A stretch of 64,000 nt of DNA from JASEGV01 sp947085405 (lineage in GTDB: Bacteria > Bacteroidota > Ignavibacteria > UBA10030 > BY39): contig CAMTWO010000031.1 in NCBI GenBank assembly GCA_947085405.1, positions 62,001 to 126,000 on the forward strand, given 5' to 3'. Shown piece after piece: positions 26,301 to 32,695 of the stretch. Made by a program: the position numbers and the translations under genes. Below the pieces are notes generated by a model. The model did no database searches and was not told where the DNA came from. It worked only from the letters and a program-made list of their open reading frames with translations. Numbering within the stretch: position 1 is the stretch's first letter; every line of letters starts with the position of its first letter.

Positions 26301-27817
26301 CAAAAGTTCCTGATCAACTTACGTATGATCATGGTACATTAGTCCAGCTTACTGCAGCGCCTGCTGATCTGAGCTGGAAGTTCAAGGAGTGGAGTGGTGA
26401 TGCGAGCGGAACTGCTACTGCTTTGGATATAACGATGTCTGCAAATAAGAACATTACAGCAACATTTTTACGTGATTCCAATTATTTAATGATATATCGA
26501 AGCTTCTTACACGACAGCATCGTTGCACTCGATGCTAAAGGTAAAGTTCCAAAAGCTGTTAAGAAAAAGAACATTGGTGGGTACTGGGAGTTCACTCTCA
26601 CAAATCCATTAACAGGAGCAGCTACCGAACTACACATACAATTCAAGAACGATGTTCGTGAAGTAACTGTATATGCACCGTTTACTTCAGTTGGTGGTGA
26701 TACAAAGAAGAAGTTCGACTTTACCGGCGGCAGTGTTGGATCTGGTGAGTCAGTTAAAATAAAAGGATACAGTAAAAAGGGTAAACCACAGCAGATAAAG
26801 AAGGCATACTTTGGCGCTACAAGCCCAAAACCACCTCATGCTGAAAATAAACCTGCTGATTTTGAATATCTCGAACTTGCAATGCCAACCTATGCAAACC
26901 TCATCAATGAAATTTATGCCGACAACGGTTTTGCGGCAGATGGCGGTTTGTTAGTCGGAACGGTCTTATCCAATCCAAAAGCTGGTGGATGGGTATTAAT
27001 GAAGAAAGCTGGTGATGTCCAAAAATCATTACGTGATAAGACTGGTATTCATACAGGTGGTCCTTCGTTCTTTGTTGAATTTAAAAATACAAGACCATTT
27101 ATCAAGGAACAAAAGACTTTACCACCAAACAAGCACGATAATAAACTATTTGCAGAAATCGTTGCATTGAAATTGGCGATAGCTGCAAGCGTTACTGAAT
27201 ATACTCCACTTGGATTTGGTGAGTTAGTTTATTACGATACGAGCAGTGCATATGCAGCGTTCAACGGAAAAATGGTTAAGGAAATTGCCGCTGAAGCCAG
27301 TGCTGCAATGACTACGAAAGATTCAACCTGGGGTAATGCTAATTCGTTCTTCACTGTCATCCAAAATATTAATGAAGCTTTTGACGGTCCAATCGATACT
27401 GCCAACTTTAGTACAATGACGGTATTCAAAGGAACTAAAGCTTTAATTGATGTTCCGTATTTGCGAGCGAATCCAAGTGGGCTGAAAGAAAAAATCACTT
27501 CAACGAATCGCATATATGCTGATGTCCCGGATATATTTGAACTTGGGCAGAACTATCCAAACCCATTCAACCCAACAACAAATATTCAGTTCTTACTACC
27601 TGAAGATGCTATCGTGACCTTGAAGGTTTACAATATTCTCGGTCAAGAAGTTGCAACCTTAGCAAATAGAGAACTCTTTACAGAAGGCATGAATGATGTA
27701 GAATTTGACGCCAGCAGACTATCGTCTGGTGTTTATTTCTATCAAATCACTGTCGATGGTGTTGGCGAGAATGTTGGTAAGTTCTCACAAGTCAAGAAGA
27801 TGGTCTTGATGAAGTAA
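23396..27817 (+). CDS. T9SS-exported MAM-like/CARDB protein with divergent InlB-type repeats
   Basis: 1473 aa; ribosome binding site ATAGGAG before the ATG, 37 bp after the preceding stop. Signal peptide 1-28. MAM-like domain (~32-205), two CARDB-like domains (~210-440), nidogen-like domain ('HYGGPDAGGYYFVTNG', ~445-655), then five tandem InlB-B/Listeria-Bacteroides type repeats (~666-1027, 'GTVTKxPDQxTYxHGTSVQLTATPxxGWTFTGWTG...KNITATFTI'). A ~360-residue region that I do not recognise follows (~1028-1385, Lys-rich, 'AKGKVPKAVKKKNIGGYWEFTLTNP'), then the T9SS type A domain. InlB-type repeats form extended beta-rich stalks in surface proteins. A strong terminator follows at 27839, ending the 18922-27817 unit. 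Confidence 0.87.
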   Translation: MKSIIHFIMLLSFVLVIVCLGSSTAIAQASLIDEKFDGVTAPNFPAGWTVDVPEIGGLWTWQTTAGTYNPATPGPPSTPNVATFQSYNLPNGLTARLITPTLNWSAVTTPAFTFKWRRAVNYLSSIDKVFIDASIDGGTTWTQISGPYERPTDVPFTTYWQDISVASSALTPYTGQSSVKFAFRGVSAYGNWIHMDNVFIGQVTANDMGVVSISTPTAGNIFKVPQTVSGSLKNFGTNNRLAGSYNVSVKIWKTSDYPGGTPEFEQVESGPAVTSGSTVAFSFAIQWTPVNYVEYTIKVATELSGDENPANDAAPLRSVTVVPSTDLAVTQIVFPATTGLYTGTLGYGVKGKIKNNGSSTALGSEYTVEAWIGLTDGFPGNATYNSMAVSKPNISAGASADVNLFDSWVPTTPGIYTVRIKVTLAGDEVSSNNTRDESRNVYTVHYGGPDAGGYYFVTNGYTGTPKPAYNWLDITSLGTPLNLGDDGNSAAITIPSFTFYGNTYTSLKVNNNGLIRLDATEPDANYYSNVEIPNPAVPNFFLAPFWDDLAPGNTTGGNVYYYNDVVNSQFIIEYFQISRYGESGNPINTFEVVLNYATNSIFFQYNNMLGNKSASTIGIEGNGTVGIQWLKDGNPTPAMDALVNGRVIYFGTDQNNIPAIQNVGTYALNLNIVGNGTVIKDPNQDDFFPGTPVQLTANPSLGWSFAGWSGDFISTDNPASIVMNSPKNITATFTINTFTIAATAGTNGSIDPSGDVIVDYGFDKSFTITPNTGYHVDGVTVDGNPVDSTTSYTFYNVTGNHSINATFAINKYSLDVTKVGNGSVTKDPDQTTYDRGTSVQLTATPAEGWTFTGWTGSVTSTDNPVTVIMDSDKNITATFTINAYTLDITIVGDGTVTKVPDQPTYNHGTSVQLTATPNVGWTFTGWTGSVTSTDNPLTVIMDGSKNITETFTINTYTLDVTIVGNGTVTKVPDQLTYDHGTLVQLTAAPADLSWKFKEWSGDASGTATALDITMSANKNITATFLRDSNYLMIYRSFLHDSIVALDAKGKVPKAVKKKNIGGYWEFTLTNPLTGAATELHIQFKNDVREVTVYAPFTSVGGDTKKKFDFTGGSVGSGESVKIKGYSKKGKPQQIKKAYFGATSPKPPHAENKPADFEYLELAMPTYANLINEIYADNGFAADGGLLVGTVLSNPKAGGWVLMKKAGDVQKSLRDKTGIHTGGPSFFVEFKNTRPFIKEQKTLPPNKHDNKLFAEIVALKLAIAASVTEYTPLGFGELVYYDTSSAYAAFNGKMVKEIAAEASAAMTTKDSTWGNANSFFTVIQNINEAFDGPIDTANFSTMTVFKGTKALIDVPYLRANPSGLKEKITSTNRIYADVPDIFELGQNYPNPFNPTTNIQFLLPEDAIVTLKVYNILGQEVATLANRELFTEGMNDVEFDASRLSSGVYFYQITVDGVGENVGKFSQVKKMVLMK
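25391..26476 (+). repeat. In-frame tandem repeat coding for five InlB-type domains (216-bp period)
   Basis: Units begin at 25391, 25607, 25829, 26045 and 26261. Four are exactly 216 bp (72 codons); the second is 222 bp and divergent. The third to fifth units keep long identical DNA runs (for example 'GACGTTTACAGGATGGACTG' in units three and four), showing recent duplication or homogenisation. Unit number is likely to vary between strains. Confidence 0.85.
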
Positions 27818-27838
27818 AATTCATCATTAATTCATAAG

Positions 27839-27874
27839 GCGGCGTATATTAAATATATACGCTGCCTGTTTTTT
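27839..27874 (+). terminator. Rho-independent terminator after the InlB-repeat protein
   Basis: GGCGGCGTATAT-TAAA-TATATACGCTGCC followed by TGTTTTTTC. Stem of about 12-13 bp with one mismatch, four-base loop and a T run 22 bp after the stop codon at 27817. Confidence 0.88.
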
Positions 27875-27903
27875 CAAAATAAAATTAAAGGTTTAATAAC
27901 TTT

Positions 27904-30900
27904 ATGTTTAAAATATTACGCACCCCATTAATCATACTAATAAGTTTTTTTTTCCTGATTAACATTGCTAATGCAACCGATAAAAGTAAAGACAAAAAGT
28001 ATTTACCAGGGCAAATTATTGTCAAGTTTAAAAACTCTTTCGGTGCTATCGAGAAAAATTCAGCGCTATCAAATTTTTCTTCAAAATATCGGATAGAAAA
28101 CATTGAAAAGGCTTTTCCGAATAAGCAATTCAATCCAAATCTGAAATCAGGAGACGTCAACTTAGCTTCTGTGGCTGTATTGACAGTGCCCTTTACAACG
28201 GATGTCGAACTGCTCGCAAAACAAATCAGTGCCGATCCGATCGTTGAATATGCAGAACTAAACTATCTCGTTACTATGGATGCAACTCCCAATGATCCGC
28301 TATATTCCCAGATGCAGCATTTGCCGCAAGTTAAAGCCCCTCAAGCATGGGATATTTCGAAAGGCGACACGAGTGTTATTATAGCAATAATTGATACTGG
28401 AGTTGATTGGGATCATCCTGACTTAGCAAATGCAATTTGGAGAAATCAAGTTGAAATACCCGATAACGGAGTAGATGATGATGGAAATAGCTTTATTGAC
28501 GATACAAAAGGTTGGGATTTTGTAACAGGTGTAACGTCCGGCGGTTATCCTGGTGAAGACCTTACTATTGCAGATAATAATCCTATGGACTTTAATGGCC
28601 ATGGGACACATGTAGCCGGAATTGCTGCTGGAACCACAAACAATTCAGTCGGCATTGCATCATTAGTCTGGACGGCGAAAATTATGCCTATTAGAATTGG
28701 TTATCACACTGCAGATGGAAATGGATCCGGTTCAATACTTTGGATGGCACAGGCATTTGTTTATGCCGCTGATAACGGTGCACACATAGCGAATTTAAGT
28801 TTTGGATCCGGTGATGGAATATTAATAAACGATGCTGCTCGATACGCACATATTAAAGGTGTTGTGGTGTGCCACTCAGCGGGTAATGGAGATGCAGAAG
28901 GTGTCGGTGCGTTAGGTGCCACTCCATTTGTATTGAGTGTTGCAGCAGTTAACGAGTCTGACGTTAAAGCAAGTTATTCAAATTTTGGTGCCGACGTAGA
29001 TATCTCCGCTCCCGGTGGCGATGCCATTGGTATTTTAAGCACTGTCGTACATCCTTCAGCGTTCTACGGCAATCAACAATATACCAGTTTCGCCGGAACC
29101 TCTATGGCAAGTCCACTAGTTGCATCTCTAGCAGGTTTAATTAAAGCTCAAAATCCCTCTTTTACGCCAGCACGAATAATTTTTCAAATTCTTGGAACGG
29201 CGGATAATATTGATGCTATCAACCCTTCATATGTAGGGAAACTTGGTACCGGTAGAATTAACGCTTACAGGGCGCTTACAGAAACAGTTCCGATGCCGCT
29301 TCCTAAAATTATTTTAAAAAGTTATTCTTTTTATGAATTTGCCGGAGATATGGATAATAACATAGAACCGGGTGAAACAGTTGGTTTAACAGTTACACTT
29401 GAAAATCAGTGGGGTGATGCTATAAATACATCAATCGCACTATCATCGGATAATTGGGCAATTTCTATAACCAACCCAACGGCCAATATGGATACGATTT
29501 TTGGTATCAGCAATTTAAAACAATCAACCAAATCAAATATCTCAAATCCATTAGAATTTCAGATACATAGCGGGGCACTTCCTGAAGTAATCCCACTAAT
29601 ACTAGATGTTTATGCAGGTGGTTATCAGACAGCTTTTCTTTTACAATTACCTGTCAATCCTACAATTTTATTGGTTGAAGATAATATTGGACAAGTTGGC
29701 TTCAATGAGTATGCCGATGCTTTAAAAAACATAGGAATCGTCTACAGGTATTGGGACAGAGAAACTGAAGGAAGCCCGTCCGCAACAGTAATGCAAAAAT
29801 ACAGTGCAGTTATATGGTTTGCCGATGTTTATGTGCATCCTTATCTTGAGACTAATGACAGGGCAAACATCGGAACATATTTAGACAATGGGGGAAATTT
29901 ATTTATCGCGGGTATGGATTTCGGTTTTGATATGGCTGACCCACAAGGAACGGAATATATTGCCTCCGGAGGCGCATCAAAAATCTGGTACGAAAACTAT
30001 CTGAGGGCAAAATATGTATCAGACGGAACAGATTATCGGACAATTACGGGAGTGGCAAATGATACTATCGGCAACGGATTAGCATTTTCTTTCGATACAC
30101 CATGGCCCTCCGTAATAGATACACTGAATGGTTCCAAACCTGTTTTCGCTTATCCTAATAAAAAATTGGCTGGCATACGATACGATGGAAACTATCGTTT
30201 AGTTTATTTATCCTTCGGAAGCATGGAATCAATCGGGAGTACATTAGTCAGACAACAAGTATTAGATCGGTCATTATCCTGGCTGACAGGGTTTAAAGTA
30301 AATGTGAATCGCATCAAAGACACAGAAGACCTTATTAACCCGATACCAGTTTCGGCAACTGTTAATTCACGAGATTCAGTTTTAAATGTATATTTAGCTT
30401 GGTCGAAAAATAATGAACGTCCCTTCAATAAATTATTGATGATTCAAGCTCCCTTAGGTGTTTATGAAGCAACTATTCCTCCAGCGATGAATAACGGTGA
30501 TTTCAAATATAAGATTATTGTTGAGACCAACAAAGGTTTGGTGTCGGATAAATCATATACATTTAAAGTTGGTCCAGATCACGTACCACCAGTTATTAAT
30601 ATAACTAAACAAATTCCTTCATCGCTTAAACTTTCTGGACCATATAAAGCAACGGTAACAGTGACCGACAATATTGCCGTGGATAAAGATAGCACTTTTA
30701 TTTACTATAAAAGAGAGAATGATGAGATTGAACAGCGGCAATTACTGACTTTACGTGATAATGACGAAACTTTCGGAGGACTATTTAATTTATCAGTACC
30801 AGCTACAGGCGGGCAAAATATTTTATATTATTTCTCTGCTACGGATTCTACATCCAATAAAAACTCAAAGAGATTTCCTGAAACCGGATATTATTCGTTT

Positions 30901-31710
30901 AGAATCGGTTTAGAAATAATCGACGATTTTGAAGAAGGGATCGAAAAATGGAATCTAGGGAAACGATGGACATTAACAGATTCTTCAAAAAAATCGGGTA
31001 AATATTCAATCACCGATGGCTTTGGAAAATATCCGAAAAACTTCCGTGATACACTAACACTCCTCGAATCGATAAACTTAACTAATTACAATGGAGGCAG
31101 AGTTAAATGGTGGCGGCAACAAGCCCTCCATAGAGGTGATACTTGTTACTTTGAGATTTCAAATAATAAGACTGATTGGAATATTTTACGCACATATATT
31201 ACAATTTCCCGTCCACCCGGTGGCGCACTTAATGGAATGGATTCGGTTGTTATTGACCCGTTGTATTTTAGACCAGGCAATGATTCAATCTTTTTCAGAT
31301 TCCGTTTAACCACTGATGATACACTCGAAAGCGATGGCATTTATTTCGACGATATTGAAGTCATTACAACATCAATTACAAATGTTTCAGATAATCTCGA
31401 TAATGTTCCGGCAACTTTTGCCCTATTCCAAAATTATCCAAATCCGTTCAACCCTGTAACAACAATTAGGTATCAATTACCAACGAACAGTTATGTAACG
31501 CTAAAAGTATACAACATAATTGGTCAAGAAGTAGTAACCCTCGTGAACGAAATTCAGAATGCGGGATACAAACAAGTTGCTTGGAATGCGACAAACACTT
31601 TTGGGAATAAAGTGACCAGCGGAGTTTACTTCTATCGAATAGATACTCGAGAGAATTTGCAATCGGGTAAATCATACGCAGAAGTAAAGAAAATGTTGAT
31701 TATTAAATAA
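27904..31710 (+). CDS. T9SS-exported subtilisin-family (S8) serine peptidase
   Basis: 1268 aa. Signal peptide 1-24 (LIILISFFFLINIANA). Inhibitor-like propeptide (~35-120, 'LPGQIIVKFKNSFG'). Catalytic domain ~150-460 with the complete triad: D164 (AIIDTGVDWDHPDLA), H233 (NGHGTHVAGIAAG) and S400 (AGTSMASPLVASLAG), and oxyanion N328 (HSAGN). Then beta domains, an alpha/beta segment (~590-740, 'ILLVEDNIGQVGFNEYADALKNIGI') resembling the amidotransferase-like module in the 7047 protein, a jelly-roll 'DDFEEGIEKW...IYFDDIEV' domain (~1030-1150) and the T9SS type A domain (FQNYPNPFNPVT ... SGVYFYRI ... KKMLIIK). It lies between two clear terminators, so it is a monocistronic unit. Expected to be a secreted, surface-tethered protease for nutrient degradation or maturation of other exported proteins (inference). 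Confidence 0.95.
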   Translation: MFKILRTPLIILISFFFLINIANATDKSKDKKYLPGQIIVKFKNSFGAIEKNSALSNFSSKYRIENIEKAFPNKQFNPNLKSGDVNLASVAVLTVPFTTDVELLAKQISADPIVEYAELNYLVTMDATPNDPLYSQMQHLPQVKAPQAWDISKGDTSVIIAIIDTGVDWDHPDLANAIWRNQVEIPDNGVDDDGNSFIDDTKGWDFVTGVTSGGYPGEDLTIADNNPMDFNGHGTHVAGIAAGTTNNSVGIASLVWTAKIMPIRIGYHTADGNGSGSILWMAQAFVYAADNGAHIANLSFGSGDGILINDAARYAHIKGVVVCHSAGNGDAEGVGALGATPFVLSVAAVNESDVKASYSNFGADVDISAPGGDAIGILSTVVHPSAFYGNQQYTSFAGTSMASPLVASLAGLIKAQNPSFTPARIIFQILGTADNIDAINPSYVGKLGTGRINAYRALTETVPMPLPKIILKSYSFYEFAGDMDNNIEPGETVGLTVTLENQWGDAINTSIALSSDNWAISITNPTANMDTIFGISNLKQSTKSNISNPLEFQIHSGALPEVIPLILDVYAGGYQTAFLLQLPVNPTILLVEDNIGQVGFNEYADALKNIGIVYRYWDRETEGSPSATVMQKYSAVIWFADVYVHPYLETNDRANIGTYLDNGGNLFIAGMDFGFDMADPQGTEYIASGGASKIWYENYLRAKYVSDGTDYRTITGVANDTIGNGLAFSFDTPWPSVIDTLNGSKPVFAYPNKKLAGIRYDGNYRLVYLSFGSMESIGSTLVRQQVLDRSLSWLTGFKVNVNRIKDTEDLINPIPVSATVNSRDSVLNVYLAWSKNNERPFNKLLMIQAPLGVYEATIPPAMNNGDFKYKIIVETNKGLVSDKSYTFKVGPDHVPPVINITKQIPSSLKLSGPYKATVTVTDNIAVDKDSTFIYYKRENDEIEQRQLLTLRDNDETFGGLFNLSVPATGGQNILYYFSATDSTSNKNSKRFPETGYYSFRIGLEIIDDFEEGIEKWNLGKRWTLTDSSKKSGKYSITDGFGKYPKNFRDTLTLLESINLTNYNGGRVKWWRQQALHRGDTCYFEISNNKTDWNILRTYITISRPPGGALNGMDSVVIDPLYFRPGNDSIFFRFRLTTDDTLESDGIYFDDIEVITTSITNVSDNLDNVPATFALFQNYPNPFNPVTTIRYQLPTNSYVTLKVYNIIGQEVVTLVNEIQNAGYKQVAWNATNTFGNKVTSGVYFYRIDTRENLQSGKSYAEVKKMLIIK

Positions 31711-31734
31711 ATTTGTGAGCAACTCTTAATTATA

Positions 31735-31767
31735 CCTCGGTTTGTTCAACCAAGCCGGGGTTTTTTA
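31735..31767 (+). terminator. Rho-independent terminator after the S8 peptidase
   Basis: CCTCGGTTTG-TTCAAC-CAAGCCGGGG followed by TTTTTTATTT: ten-pair stem with two wobble pairs, T run, 24 bp after the stop codon. Confidence 0.85.
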
Positions 31768-31811
31768 TTTGTAGCAGGAGTGTCATCAGTCGAATTGCGG
31801 ATCCCGCTGTA

Positions 31812-31826
31812 TCCGTCGAAGGCGGA
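31812..31826. repeat. Triplet-loop palindrome TCCGTC-GAA-GGCGGA
   Basis: Fifteen bases forming a six-pair stem (one T-G pair) around a three-base loop, next to a half-palindrome 'GCGGATCCCGC' at 31797-31807. It belongs to the same family as those at 31916, 32761-32821 and 58432. Confidence 0.7.
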
Positions 31827-31915
31827 GAAGCTGGATTTGAAAAGCACACATCATCACTTAAAAATAAAAAAGCCCCGACAAACTATCGTGGCTTTTGTTA
31901 TTGTTTTGAAATTTG

Positions 31916-31941
31916 TCCGTCTCCGGCGGATTTGTAGTTTG
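31916..31941. mobile_element. 26-bp insertion carrying a triplet-loop palindrome
   Basis: Compared with the otherwise matching flank at 2411-2430, this copy has 26 extra bases that begin with TCCGTC-TCC-GGCGGA and end TTTGTAGTTTG. The junctions show TTTG on both sides, compatible with a 4-bp target duplication. The uninterrupted copy at 2.4 kb acts as the empty site. Calling it mobile is inference from this one comparison. Confidence 0.55.
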
Positions 31942-32321
31942 ATATTTTTTGCAGTGCCCCCAACGGTCCCGCAAAGCGGGAGAACCCGTGTTCCAAGTCC
32001 CAATTTGAAATAACTTAACAAACGCAGTGCAGTTAAGTTATAATTCAAATTGTCCCAATGGGATTCCTTTGGAACGGAGCCCGCTGAACTGCTATCAACA
32101 GAGAAGCGGGACTTGAAAAGGAAAAGCCCTGTTGAATTCTCAACAAGGCTTCTTTAACCGAGTGCCCCCAACGGTCCCGCAGAGCGGGAGAACCCGTGTT
32201 TCAAGTCCCAATTTGAAATAACTTAACAAACGCAGTGCAGTTAAGTTATAATTCAAATTGTCCCAAAGGGATTCCTTTGGAACAGATCCCGCTGAACTGC
32301 TATCAACAGAGAAGCGGGACT

Positions 32322-32362
32322 TGAAAAGGAAAAGCCCTATTGAATTCTCAACAAGGCTTCTT
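32322..32362 (-). terminator. Terminator downstream of the tRNA-His/tRNA-Glu genes
   Basis: Read on the minus strand just after tRNA-Glu: AAGCCTTGTTGAGAATTCAATAGGGCTT followed by TTCCTTTT. In the other repeat units the stem is better paired (TTGTTGA/TCAACA); in this copy one base of the stem is mutated. Confidence 0.55.
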
Positions 32363-32370
32363 TAACCGAG

Positions 32371-32443
32371 TGCCCCCAACGGGATTCGAACCCGTGTTCC
32401 AAGCTTGAAAAGCTCGTGTCCTAGGCCTCTAGACGATAGGGGC
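32371..32443 (-). tRNA. tRNA-Glu (TTC)
   Basis: 73 bases. Acceptor GCCCCTA/TGGGGGC, D-arm TCGTCTAGAGG...CCTAGGAC, anticodon stem CGAGC/GCTTG around the loop TTTTCAA (anticodon TTC), T-arm ACGGG-TTCGAAT-CCCGT. The CCA end is not encoded. Its 3' half is the parent of the 208-bp repeats that directly follow it on the minus strand. It follows tRNA-His with a 49-bp gap, so both are probably co-transcribed. Confidence 0.95.
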
Positions 32444-32492
32444 ATTTATGAATCAAATCCGAAATTAAAAATCAGAAATCCGAAATTTTTAG

Positions 32493-32567
32493 GGTGTCCA
32501 GAGGGACTTGAACCCTCGACCTCCAGGGCCACAACCTGGCGTTCTAACCAGCTGAACTATGGACACC
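32493..32567 (-). tRNA. tRNA-His (GTG)
   Basis: Anticodon stem CCAGG/CCTGG with loop TTGTGGC (anticodon GTG). The extra G at -1 opposite C73 that histidyl-tRNA synthetase needs is encoded. D-arm ATAGTTCAGCTGG, T-arm GAGGG-TTCAAGT-CCCTC. No encoded CCA. Confidence 0.95.
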
Positions 32568-32695
32568 GTGTGTGCCAAAGGCGAAATTTCCCTTGGAAAC
32601 TGCAAAAATTCTAATTTTCATAACAAACCCGACATGTAGTCGGGTCTTGAACGCTCAAAATATAGCTAAATAAATTTAAAAAAACAATATTTTCT

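Larger units (their letters stand above)
31866..32370. repeat. tRNA-Glu-derived 208-bp tandem array, downstream cluster
   Basis: The same hairpin as at 2371 (AAAAGCC...GGCTTTT, 31866-31896) is followed by two complete units starting at 31954 and 32162; a third start at 32370 is the tRNA-Glu gene itself. Unit spacing is exactly 208 bp both times. Each unit repeats the tRNA's T-arm and acceptor 3' strand and its downstream terminator hairpin, but the T-loop bases GAATC (tRNA strand) are replaced by a TCCCGC-TCT-GCGGGA palindrome and the anticodon half is replaced by a 19-bp-armed inverted repeat. Differences from the 2.4-kb copy are a few substitutions (such as AACGAACG to AACAAACG) and one 26-bp insertion at 31916. 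Confidence 0.92.

Noticed and set aside
31780..32013. 77-aa open frame on the plus strand
   Set aside because: It is a translation of repeat sequence (hairpin, palindromes, tRNA-derived unit) and has no homologous reading in the other copy.
31866..32443. CRISPR array
   Set aside because: The 208-bp units are long, contain tRNA sequence and have no variable spacers; no cas genes are nearby. The Cas4-like domain at 54439 belongs to the DUF2779 family.
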